From Kineococcus aurantiacus (GTDB lineage Bacteria > Actinomycetota > Actinomycetes > Actinomycetales > Kineococcaceae), in contig NZ_JACCBB010000001.1 of the NCBI RefSeq assembly GCF_013409345.1, forward strand, positions 3,348,001 through 3,412,000: a DNA stretch of 64,000 nucleotides. The letters run 5' to 3'. Positions 23,587-30,226 of this stretch are shown here, piece after piece (within the stretch, counting starts at the first letter, position 1; every line of letters begins with the position of its first letter). The notes under the pieces are model-generated. The model worked only from the letters and a program-made list of their open reading frames with translations. It was not told the origin of the DNA and searched no databases. Position numbers and translations under genes: made by a program.

Positions 23587-24108
23587 TCAGGACTGCTCGT
23601 CGCCTCGGGAGCTGCTGGGTCCAGGGGTGAGGGGGGAGGTGGGTGCGGCTTTGGCGACCAGTTCAGCGAGCTGGTCCCACGCCTCATCGGTCGCCTCCTG
23701 CGTCAACGCGTAGGAGGTGGGCCACAGGCCTGCGGCTTGGTCCAGCCCCGCCTCGGGGCTGAACCCGAAGGTGGAGTACCGCAGCTTGTCCACCTGCCCG
23801 CTCCTGAAGAAGCACACGACCTTCCCTCCTCGGGCGTAGCCGGGTTGGCCGTAGTAGAGCCTCGGCGCCAGGTCCGGCGCCGCCCGGGTGATGACCTGGT
23901 GGACGTGCTCGGCCAAGGCGCGGTCGCCGGCCGGCATCTGCGCGATCTTGGCGAGGACGTCGGCCTCGTCAGCGGCGGCCTTGTCGGCCGCGTGAGCGCG
24001 CCGGGATCGGGTTTTCAGCTCGGCGGCCCGTTGCCTGACGGCGGCGCGTTCCTGCGGGGACAGACCGGCGTCCTGGTCGGCTCGGGGCATCTTCGGCGTC
24101 GACGTCAT
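23587..24108 (-). CDS. DUF1801-family protein (cassette gene)
   Basis: 173 aa. A charged N-terminal helix rich in Ala/Arg is followed by a DUF1801 domain with LYYGQPGYARGGKVVCFF and KLRYSTFGF, a fold shared with YdhG-type putative iron chaperones. ATG 24108 follows AGGAG at 5 nt; a GTG at 24111 is in frame but too close. Its 3' end is 31 bp from an island repeat. Confidence 0.8.
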   Translation of the reverse strand: MTSTPKMPRADQDAGLSPQERAAVRQRAAELKTRSRRAHAADKAAADEADVLAKIAQMPAGDRALAEHVHQVITRAAPDLAPRLYYGQPGYARGGKVVCFFRSGQVDKLRYSTFGFSPEAGLDQAAGLWPTSYALTQEATDEAWDQLAELVAKAAPTSPLTPGPSSSRGDEQS

Positions 24109-24221
24109 CACCGCTCCTGTCGCTCGTGCGACCGCTGCGTGAACGGCCGATCTCCCAGCACGCTAGGGCCGGAGCAGCGGGACGTGCTTCTCGCATCCTG
24201 ACCACTCGGCCATCGACAGGT

Positions 24222-24231
24222 GCGTGAAGTC
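24222..24231 (+). repeat. Degenerate island repeat at recombinase fragment 3' end
   Basis: GCGTGAAGTC keeps the right half of the island repeat. It lies 3 bp downstream of the recombinase fragment stop codon, the position repeats take next to other genes of the island. Confidence 0.35.
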
Positions 24232-24234
24232 GGG

Positions 24235-24423
24235 TCAGGTGCCGGAGGCCATGTGGACGGCGAGGATGTAGTCGGGGTGGCGGCCCAGCGTGGTGCGGGC
24301 TCGGTCATGGCGCATGGTCGTTCGGGGGTCGGCGTGGCGGGCGGCGAGCTGCACGTCCCGCAGGTCCACCCCGGCGTCGAGCATGGTGGTGACGTGGGTG
24401 TGCCGCAGCACGTGTGGGTGCAT
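24235..24423 (-). pseudogene. Tyrosine recombinase C-terminal fragment with dead catalytic Tyr
   Basis: About 62 residues match the end of XerC/D-like phage integrases: HPHVLRHTHVTTMLDAGVDL (box with His and Arg), AARHADPRTTM, ending HPDYILAVHMASGT. The nucleophile normally found in MRYDRA is His here (MRHDRA, codon CAT). The N-terminal three quarters are missing: right upstream the sequence becomes an IS5-type transposase on the opposite strand. It cannot be an active recombinase. Confidence 0.85.
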
Positions 24424-24430
24424 CCGCGGC

Positions 24431-24783
24431 AGACTGCTGCCGCTGGTCGACGCCTTCCCGACCGTCCGCGGTGTCCGCGGCAGGCCTCGCCTGCGTCCGG
24501 ACTACGTCTACGCCGACCGCGGCTACGACTTCGACGTCTACCGCCGCGCTCTGCGGGCCCGCGGCATCGTGCCCCGCATCGCCCGCCGCGGCATCGCCCA
24601 CGGCTCCGGCCTCGGCGCCCGACGCTGGGTCGTCGAGCGCACCTTCGCATGGCTGCACCAGTTCAAGCGCCTCCGAATCCGCTACGGAGTCCGCGCCGAC
24701 CTGCACCTCGTTCTTCTCCAACTGGCCTGCGCCCTCATCTGCTACCGCAAACTCCCGCAGTCATAGTGAAACAAGCTGTCAGC
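24431..24783 (+). mobile_element. IS5-family transposase C-terminal remnant
   Basis: About 111 codons to a TAG at 24766, encoding the end of a DDE transposase: YADRGYDFD carries the second Asp and RRWVVERTFAWLHQFKRLR the Glu region. The transposase N-terminus and left IS end are absent; the frame begins at the junction with the recombinase fragment. The sequence after the stop (GAAACAAGCTGTCA) looks like the right terminal repeat. Inactive. Confidence 0.85.
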
Positions 24784-24819
24784 CGGGCGGGGCCGCGCCC
24801 AAGATGGCGGCCCACACGG

Positions 24820-25029
24820 TCAGCTGCTGGTCCAGCGGTTGCGCAGGCCGACCTCGAAGTAGTGCAGGGACTCGTAGAAGGCGGCGCTGATCTGTACGTT
24901 GAGGGTGTAGAGGGTGAGCGCGTCGGTCAGGTCGCCGCCGGTGGCCTGGTGGTAGGGGGCCAGGCGGGGAGCAGGCAGCAGCTCCTGCATGTCGGTGATC
25001 GCGTCCGGTGTGACGTCGTGCCAGTCCAT
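24820..25029 (-). pseudogene. Abi-like protein, N-terminal fragment
   Basis: 69 codons resembling the start of Abi-family (abortive infection, AbiD/F-like) proteins: APYHQATGGDLTDALTLY, then SLHYFEVGLRNRW where family members carry a conserved ALRN block. Full proteins are about 200-300 aa; the rest is gone at the IS junction near 24820. ATG 25029 has GAGGAG 10 nt upstream. It suggests the array carried a phage-defence gene. Confidence 0.6.
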
Positions 25030-25425
25030 GCTGCCTGTGCTCCTCACCTGCAGGCAGCCGGTCGCTTGCCTCCTCCGGCCGCCGATCTTGGACTTGGACG
25101 TACGAGAGCCCCGGGATTCACGGCGTACCAGCTTCGGCTAGGGAAACCCCCCGGGGCCTTGTCATGTCCTGCCTGCTCCGGCTCCCACCTGAGGCGTCGG
25201 ACGTCGGTGGCGACGTTCTCTCGGTGCCCTCGCGGCGAGGGCGTTGACGTCTGACCGTCCAGGAGCAGGACCGCACTACGCGCCAGCCCGCCCGGAGGGC
25301 GGGATGACCGTGAGATCGCCACTGCCGGGTGGTCACCTGAGGCAGGCGGCCCCCGGGGTGGTCCGAGTGGTGGAGAAGCTGGCCGGTCTGCCACGCCGAT
25401 GCCACGCGGCTGGCACGGTGAGCCT
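25030..25425. other. Non-coding stretch with hairpins
   Basis: About 400 bp without a convincing gene on either strand; long reading frames here lack starts and domains. It contains the hairpins at 25226-25242 and 25287-25303 and one full island repeat. Confidence 0.55.
25226..25317 (+). repeat. Island repeat with strong hairpins
   Basis: Hairpin GCCCTCG-CGG-CGAGGGC (25226-25242) precedes a partial TGACCGTCC. Hairpin CCCGCCC-GGA-GGGCGGG (25287-25303) directly precedes ATGACCGTGAGATCG (core 25306-25317). Confidence 0.75.
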
Positions 25426-25872
25426 GTGCCCACGACACCTCGCCGTCCCTCATCGCTTCGCGATCCCCTCTTGCTGGCGTTGGTCGGTCTGCCGGTGGTG
25501 GGGGCGGTGACGACGCTGGTGGTGTCGGCGCACCTGACGAGCTGGGACCTCGTCACCGAGGATGTGGGGGCGGTCCTTTTCACGGTGCTGTTCATCGGGT
25601 GGGCGCTGCTGCCGTTCGCCGCCGCCGTCGCTGTGGCGGTCTCGGTGTACCGGCACTGGCGTGGTGGTGCTGCGGTGGCGATCGTGGGGGGCCTGGTGCT
25701 GGTGGCCCTCACCGTGGGGCTGCTGTGGAGTGTTCTCACCTCGGAGTCCTCCACCGCGGTGCTGGGGCTGCTTTTTGCGCCGTTCCTGCAGGCTGCTGTC
25801 GCGGGGGTGACCATGGTGGCTGCCGTGTGCTTGGCGCGGTGGCGACGCCGGCGGCAGTCGCGGCTGGCGTAG
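25426..25872 (+). CDS. Small membrane protein (cassette gene)
   Basis: 148 aa with four hydrophobic segments and an Arg-rich C-terminal end (RWRRRRQSR), so likely an integral membrane protein with cytosolic C-terminus. No family recognised. GTG 25426 chosen because it gives a short basic N-terminus before helix 1; an ATG at 25399 is in frame. It is the only apparently intact gene on the plus strand in the island. Confidence 0.65.
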   Translation: MPTTPRRPSSLRDPLLLALVGLPVVGAVTTLVVSAHLTSWDLVTEDVGAVLFTVLFIGWALLPFAAAVAVAVSVYRHWRGGAAVAIVGGLVLVALTVGLLWSVLTSESSTAVLGLLFAPFLQAAVAGVTMVAAVCLARWRRRRQSRLA

Positions 25873-25954
25873 GTGGCTTTGCGCCCGCTGAGGCGGGGAC
25901 GGCAGGTCGATCGTCAGGCGCGGGGGCGGTCCTCGACGTCCTGGACAGCGGGAT

Positions 25955-25966
25955 GACCGTGAACTC
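25955..25966 (+). repeat. Island repeat
   Basis: GACCGTGAACTC, preceded by GCGGGAT as at 22965. It lies 44 bp from the 3' end of the minus-strand gene at 26010 and 83 bp from the 3' end of the plus-strand gene ending at 25872. Confidence 0.65.
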
Positions 25967-26009
25967 GCAGATCAGTCGTGACCTCGGGCAGTCCTGTGCT
26001 GCTTCAGCA

Positions 26010-26453
26010 TCAGGCGGAGGGGTGCTCCTCATTGCTCTGGTCGTCGCGAGCTGGGGTCCTGGCGGGGCCAATGAGGAAGACGACGTCGCGCAGCGTGCTC
26101 AAGGCGAAGGGCAGCAGCATGGCCGAGCTCCAGATTGAGGTGAAGGCGTCTACAGCCAGAAGGCGCGACGAAAGGAGCAGCGCCGTACTCAGCACCAGCA
26201 AGGCCGCCAGTTCAAGGCACACGAAGGGCAGGCTGAGGGCGGGCGAGGGGGTCCACCAGCGACGCCACCCTTGGGTCAGCCAGACGCGCCAACCGAGCTG
26301 ACGAGCTTTGCGTGTGCGACGGGCCTGCCGCCGCTGCGCGGCACTGCCGCGACCAGCGTGGCGCCCCTGGATCGGGTGGTCCTCATCGTTGTGCTCCTGC
26401 TGATCCTTCCTGGTCTGCTGCTGAGGTGTGGCCACCCGCGCGAGGCCCCACAT
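26010..26453 (-). CDS. Small two-helix membrane protein (cassette gene)
   Basis: 147 aa. A polar, Gln/Arg-rich N-terminal half is followed by two hydrophobic stretches (LSLPFVCLELAALLVLSTAL; SAMLLPFALSTLRDVVFLIG). No family recognised. ATG 26453 has GAGG at 6 nt. Island repeats lie on both sides. Confidence 0.55.
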   Translation of the reverse strand: MWGLARVATPQQQTRKDQQEHNDEDHPIQGRHAGRGSAAQRRQARRTRKARQLGWRVWLTQGWRRWWTPSPALSLPFVCLELAALLVLSTALLLSSRLLAVDAFTSIWSSAMLLPFALSTLRDVVFLIGPARTPARDDQSNEEHPSA

Positions 26454-26515
26454 GGCGGTCCTCGTTCTGATGCTCGCATCCGCTGCATCGCCGAAGGGGT
26501 GCTTCGGTCGAGCGC

Positions 26516-26542
26516 CCGCGCACCGCGGATGACCGTGCGTTC
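26516..26542 (+). repeat. Island repeat overlapping a stop codon
   Basis: Hairpin CCGCG-CAC-CGCGG (26516-26528) followed by ATGACCGTGCGTTC. The last bases overlap the stop codon of the broken acetyltransferase gene, so repeat and gene end directly adjoin. Confidence 0.7.
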
Positions 26543-27060
26543 AGCTCAGCAGCTGGTACATCAGGAAGTCCTGCCACCTGCCGGCGATCTTCAGCTACTC
26601 CGGGGCCAGCCCGTAGCGGGTGAAGCCGACCCTTTTTAGCACCCGCTGGGATCGGACGTTGTCCACCAGCGTCTCTGCTTGTACCCGGTGCAGCGCCAGC
26701 TCCTTGAAGGCCAGCTGGGTCATCCGTGTCACCGCGGCGGTGCCCGCGCCGCCCGCCGGCAGCTTGGGCGATCCAGTAGCCGACGCCGCACGACTGCAGC
26801 GCTCCGCGGACGATGCCGCTGAGGGTGATGTGGCCGATGACCGCGCCGATGTCATCGAGGATGACGTGCGGCAAGTTGGCCGCCTGCTGGTGGGCGTTCA
26901 GGGCGGCGTCGATGTCTGCTCGTTGGCCGTCCGGGGTGAAGTAGGACTCCTCGCGCAGTGGTTCGTAGGGTGCGAGGCAGTCGCGGTTCTCTGTGAGCAG
27001 GCGGGTCGGCGAGTTCGGAGAGCCCGATGCGCGATGTGGACTTGGTGCTCGAGCAGGGCG
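26541..27060 (-). pseudogene. GNAT (RimJ-type) acetyltransferase pseudogene
   Basis: Pieces of one RimJ-like N-acetyltransferase occur in different frames: RLLTENRDCLAPYEPLREES to GVGYWIAQAAGG, then after a frameshift near 26760 GTAAVTRMTQLAFKELALHR to YGLAPE, then a TAG in place of the conserved Tyr codon, then LKIAGRWQDFLMYQLLS and a TGA. At least one frameshift and one nonsense change; the N-terminus is also unclear. Confidence 0.8.
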
Positions 27061-27311
27061 CTTCGTCGTGGACCTTGGGTACGGCTGATGCAGCCGGTCG
27101 CGGTGAGGGCTACGCCATCGCCTGGTAGGTCGATCTGCCTCCAAAGGTCGGGCTGGATCAGGCGGTGGTGAGCGCTGCCGGCGCCGAGATACCTGTCGAG
27201 ATGAGCGGGTGATGCCGCGACGACGCTCCGTTGGTCGCGCACAACCTCACGGGGTGCGTGATCCGACCCACGCGTTGTGTGAGCGGCATATAGCTCATGA
27301 CGAGGAGTTGC
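27061..27311. other. Unassigned gap between broken GNAT gene and SRPBCC gene
   Basis: A minus-strand frame starting at GTG 27242 (DRYLGAGSAHHRLIQPDLW) looks partly protein-like but runs into the pseudogene in another frame and has no recognisable domain. No clear island repeat is present here. Confidence 0.35.
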
Positions 27312-27848
27312 TCACCGGTCCCCGGTTGCCGCCAGCGTCAGCTCGACGTGCTTCACCATTTCGTCCAGGGCGCGCTGCATGTAACGCTTCCACAAGGGAG
27401 CGAAGGGTCCCGCGAGGATCGGACGTCGGCCCGCCTTGGGCAAGAACTCGTAGGTCCAGCGGATCATGGTGCCGTTGGCGTCAGGCAGGAAGGACCACTC
27501 GCCTCGGACACCCTCGGCGAGCTGCCCTAGGACGTTGGTGAAGTCCGTCAGCTCATAGGCAAACCCGTAGCCCTCGACGTACTCGGTGAGCGTCTCGGTG
27601 GCCTGAGATCCGTCGTCGAACTGCGGGTAGCGCGAAAGGCCGGGGCGGTCCCACTCCGGCAGGTTGTTGTGGATGGAGCTCACGCCCGGGAAGGGCCAGA
27701 CGGGATTGAAGACCTGAGTGAGATCGATGGGGGCGATGATCTCGAAGGTACGACCCGTGGGGGCGCTCGTGCGAGCGAACACTGTGATCGGGACGGTGTG
27801 GTCGCCGGCGGAGATGAGGGTCTGCTGGGTCTGCTCCTGTGTGGTCAT
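27312..27848 (-). CDS. SRPBCC/polyketide cyclase-like protein (cassette gene)
   Basis: 178 aa with the SRPBCC (START-like) pattern: FEIIAPIDLTQVFNPVWPFP at the start, GEWSFLPDANGTMIRWTYEF in the strands and a long C-terminal helix (WKRYMQRALDEMVKHVEL). Such proteins bind hydrophobic ligands; none can be named. ATG 27848 lacks a ribosome binding site; CATTCT 6 nt upstream and TTGTTC 17 nt further suggest a leaderless promoter. Lower GC than the flanking genes. Confidence 0.75.
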   Translation of the reverse strand: MTTQEQTQQTLISAGDHTVPITVFARTSAPTGRTFEIIAPIDLTQVFNPVWPFPGVSSIHNNLPEWDRPGLSRYPQFDDGSQATETLTEYVEGYGFAYELTDFTNVLGQLAEGVRGEWSFLPDANGTMIRWTYEFLPKAGRRPILAGPFAPLWKRYMQRALDEMVKHVELTLAATGDR

Positions 27849-27993
27849 GGTTTAAGAATGGATTGGTCAGTGAACACGAACAAGGACACTGCTCGACCAT
27901 AGGACCACCAGGACCACCCTCCAATGCTGCGGCTTAGACCTGAACACGTCTGCGGGGCGCATTGCGCTGATCCGGGCGTTGCGGGAGTCGGAT

Positions 27994-28006
27994 GACCGTT
28001 TGGGTC
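27994..28006 (+). repeat. Island repeat (13-bp variant)
   Basis: GACCGTTTGGGTC: the GACC and GGTC arms are kept but the centre is five bases instead of four. It lies in the 254-bp gap between two minus-strand genes, which otherwise holds no gene I can support. Confidence 0.55.
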
Positions 28007-28054
28007 TCTTCACGGCGAAGGACCTGGTCGATCGCGCCTTGTGAGTCGATCATT

Positions 28055-28096
28055 GTGCGGAGCGCGGCTCGCGCCATGACCGTAAGGTCATGGCGC
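28055..28096 (+). repeat. Island repeat with 11-bp perfect palindrome
   Basis: Hairpin GCGCG-GCT-CGCGC (28062-28074) runs into GCGCCATGACC-GTAA-GGTCATGGCGC (28071-28096), the most symmetrical copy in the island. Bases 28055-28078 recur at 28622-28645 with one mismatch in 24, on the other side of the gene at 28103-28588. Confidence 0.85.
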
Positions 28097-28102
28097 ACCG
28101 CC

Positions 28103-28588
28103 TCAGCGAGGCGAGGGTGTGCCGGCGGGTGCGGTATCGGCGTAGGCGGTGAAGCGTCGATGCGGTAGCAACCGGCGCACCAGCGGCAGCTGCCAGGCAC
28201 CGCCTTCCACGAGACCTGCGACGGTGTGGATGCGCACGGCGCTGGCCTTCGTGAAGCCGGTCTCCTGCAGGTGGCCGGCGAAGACTGCTTCGGCCAGCTG
28301 CCGTAGCCAGGTCAGGGGCTCGTCGAGGCCGTCGACTTCCAGCCAGGTGTGGGCGACGGTGATGGTGAAGGCGACGTCGGTGCCGGTGGCGTCCGAAGGG
28401 CTTTCGACGCCGACGGACAGGGGCGCGGCGCTGGGGCGGTGGGGGGTGACGGCAGTGACCCACAGCCGGGTGTGGGGGACCAGGTGAAGGCTGACCTCGG
28501 CGGGGGAGCCGTAGGGGCGCAGTGCGCTGAGGAGCAGGTCGTGCACGGCGTGGTCGAGCGGCCCTGGTGCTGGATCGTGGTCACTCAT
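28103..28588 (-). CDS. Hypothetical protein flanked by 24-bp direct repeats (cassette gene)
   Basis: 161 aa, soluble, no family recognised; predicted alternating strands and helices with VSLHLVPHTRLWVTAVTPHR and DEPLTWLRQLAEAVFAG. ATG 28588 starts just inside the upstream repeat; the stop is 7 bp from the palindrome at 28071-28096. The direct repeats on both sides define a unit of 567 bp, the clearest single cassette in the island. Confidence 0.65.
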   Translation of the reverse strand: MSDHDPAPGPLDHAVHDLLLSALRPYGSPAEVSLHLVPHTRLWVTAVTPHRPSAAPLSVGVESPSDATGTDVAFTITVAHTWLEVDGLDEPLTWLRQLAEAVFAGHLQETGFTKASAVRIHTVAGLVEGGAWQLPLVRRLLPHRRFTAYADTAPAGTPSPR

Positions 28589-28610
28589 GCCCACATGATC
28601 GCGCCGCTTC

Positions 28611-28645
28611 GCGCCATGACCGTGCGCAGCGCGGCTCGCGCCATG
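28611..28645 (+). repeat. Island repeat, second copy of 24-bp direct repeat
   Basis: GCGCCATGACCGTGCGCAG (28611 onward) runs into hairpin GCGCG-GCT-CGCGC (28629-28641) and CCATG. Bases 28622-28645 match 28055-28078 in 23 of 24 positions. Confidence 0.8.
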
Positions 28646-28708
28646 CACCTGGGCATCTCCGCCGGACGCTGGCGTGCAGGGTGGGGATCGAGCTGCGCTT
28701 CCGGATGA

Positions 28709-29344
28709 TCAGATCGTGTAGCCGACCGCCGCAGTGGCGCTGCGGACCAGGTCGTTGGTCGAAGGCCAGCTCACGCCACTGAGGTTGACCAGCAGGCTCA
28801 TCGACGCCTTCCGCGGCTCAGTCCAGTCGATGTCGTCCTCCTGGGGCAAGGGGTCTCCTTCCGGCACCGGCTCTCCCACGAGGAGGTCCGCGTCAAGGTC
28901 GACGCCGTTCAGCTCATTGTCGGCACCGTCGTCGGCGCGGAAGAGTGGGTCGAAGTCGCGGCCCAGTTCGCCGTCCACCAGGTAGCGAAAGCGCATGACG
29001 GCGTTGATGTTCCAGTACACGCTGATGTAGCGACTCGGAACGGGCGTCGATGTGCTGGGCTCAAAGTTCGACCCGGCGAAGCCGTTGGGCTCGAACACCC
29101 AGGTCCAGCCCTCATGCGTCCCGGCGAAGGCGATCTCGGGGTACTCAACCTGCTCGTCAAGACCCCAGGGCGCATCCAGCCAGTGCTCGACCTCCCGAGC
29201 GGGGGCGATGTCAGTGACCGCATCGGGCACTAGCACTTGCAGAGCCTGGACGGGTGTCAACCCCTGCACGATCGTGAAGCACCGCTCCGAGTCGTCATCC
29301 CACTCCAGCTCACGCTCCGACTGCTCCAGCATGAGGACGATCAT
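28709..29344 (-). CDS. DUF6461-type protein (cassette gene)
   Basis: 211 aa. EGWTWVFEPNGFAGSNFEPS and RYISVYWNINAVMRFRYLV match the pattern I associate with DUF6461, a family of unknown function common in actinobacteria. Acidic, soluble. ATG 29344 has only a weak GGTGG upstream. Island repeats lie 64 bp downstream and 51 bp upstream. Confidence 0.7.
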   Translation of the reverse strand: MIVLMLEQSERELEWDDDSERCFTIVQGLTPVQALQVLVPDAVTDIAPAREVEHWLDAPWGLDEQVEYPEIAFAGTHEGWTWVFEPNGFAGSNFEPSTSTPVPSRYISVYWNINAVMRFRYLVDGELGRDFDPLFRADDGADNELNGVDLDADLLVGEPVPEGDPLPQEDDIDWTEPRKASMSLLVNLSGVSWPSTNDLVRSATAAVGYTI

Positions 29345-29394
29345 GACAGGACCACCCGACAGAACACCTGAATCCATTGCTCGCTCATCGGCAT

Positions 29395-29423
29395 GACCGT
29401 GAAGTCGCCATGACCGTGAAGTC
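29395..29423 (+). repeat. Island repeat, tandem pair at right end
   Basis: CATGACCGTGAAGTCGC and CATGACCGTGAAGTCGG stand in tandem (cores 29395-29406 and 29412-29423, 17-bp period). Right of this point the sequence returns to very high GC and no further copies were noticed. Confidence 0.85.
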
Positions 29424-29634
29424 GGGGCGACACGGGTGAGCCGTTGACGGCCCTCAGGGCGCTGCTCGCCCTGGCCGCACCCGTCCGCCGGGCCACGCGC
29501 TCACCGCGCGTCGCCCGGTGCCGCACGAGGTCCTCGCGCTGCGCCGTGACCGGGGAGCGCCAGTGCGGGGCCAGGGTGAGGAGTGTCACCACCGAGACGA
29601 CGGGGAGCGTCACCGGTGTCCTGGTGCGGAACCG

Positions 29635-30130
29635 TCACCGATGTTCTGCGACGCGGCAGGCGGCGATGCGCTCCGTCAGGACCAGGACCCGGTGTCGTCC
29701 GTGCTGCGCCTGCAGTCGGGGCGGTCGCCGGTCCCGGTCGGTGACCCGGCCGCGCCAGGACCCCGAGCGGCACGAGCACGGCATCTCGGAGTCCGGGGCG
29801 TCGGTGATCGTCCCGTGGTCGAGGGTCGATTCCTCGCCGTGGTCGACGTCGCGCCGTGCGACGACGGTGCACGGGTCGACCCACCACGTGTTCGGGTCGC
29901 AGCTGTGGTTGCCCGGGTACCGGGCGTCCCGGGCGGCAGGACGAGGTGGAGGTCGTGGCCGAGGGACAGGGTGTTCACGTGGGCGCCGGCGGCACCCGCG
30001 TCGGCGAGCGACCGGCGCAGTCCCGCGTCGGTGACGAGCCGTTCTCCGAAGCGGCTGATCGTCGTCCCGGGCGGGCACCCCGACCGCCGTGCCCCGCCCG
30101 ACCCGTGGCGAGATCCTTGCGACCGGCGGC
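29635..30130 (-). pseudogene. SET-domain protein pseudogene (frameshifted)
   Basis: Three pieces of one small SET-domain lysine methyltransferase lie in order on the minus strand but in shifting frames: VGRGTAVGVPA, then GTTISRFGERLVTDAG to DLHLVLPPG, then YPGNHSCDPNTWWVDP (the catalytic NHSCDPN motif), VARRDVDHGEE and a degenerate MPCSCRSGSWRG. At least two frameshifts (near 30060 and 29930) prevent a functional product. The end reads through to a stop at 29635. Confidence 0.75.
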
Positions 30131-30226
30131 GCTCCGGCCACTGGCCGGGGCGCGCACCCGGCGGCCACCGTGGTGGTCCCGGCGCGGGCACCTGCGACGG
30201 GACCACCAGGAGGAGGCGTGAGTTCC

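Larger units (their letters stand above)
22694..29423. mobile_element. Integron-like gene-cassette island (decaying)
   Basis: About 6.7 kb in which short unrelated genes are separated by repeats of GACCGTGARGTC, commonly preceded by a GC hairpin, all in the same orientation. Several of the minus-strand genes have a copy at their 3' side, at 0-63 bp. Repeats mark both ends (22936-22982 and 29395-29423). The island contains recombinase and transposase scars, an Abi-like fragment, a broken GNAT gene and several orphan genes. Base composition and codon use look less uniform than in the flanks. Interpretation as a cassette array is inference. Confidence 0.55.

Noticed and set aside
26898-27242. 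Minus-strand 114-codon frame overlapping the GNAT pseudogene
   Set aside because: Partly protein-like at its start but overlaps GNAT sequence in another frame; not enough support for a gene.
22694-29423. CRISPR array
   Set aside because: The repeats are short, degenerate, irregularly spaced and separated by protein-coding genes, not by uniform spacers; no cas genes.
22694-29423. Classical integron with attC sites and IntI
   Set aside because: No RYYYAAC/GTTRRRY cores were seen next to the genes, and the only recombinase is a C-terminal fragment of phage-integrase type. An integron-like but different system is the more careful reading.
29341-29613. Minus-strand 90-codon reading frame at the right island end
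   Set aside because: It reads through the tandem island repeats and has no recognisable domain; likely spurious.
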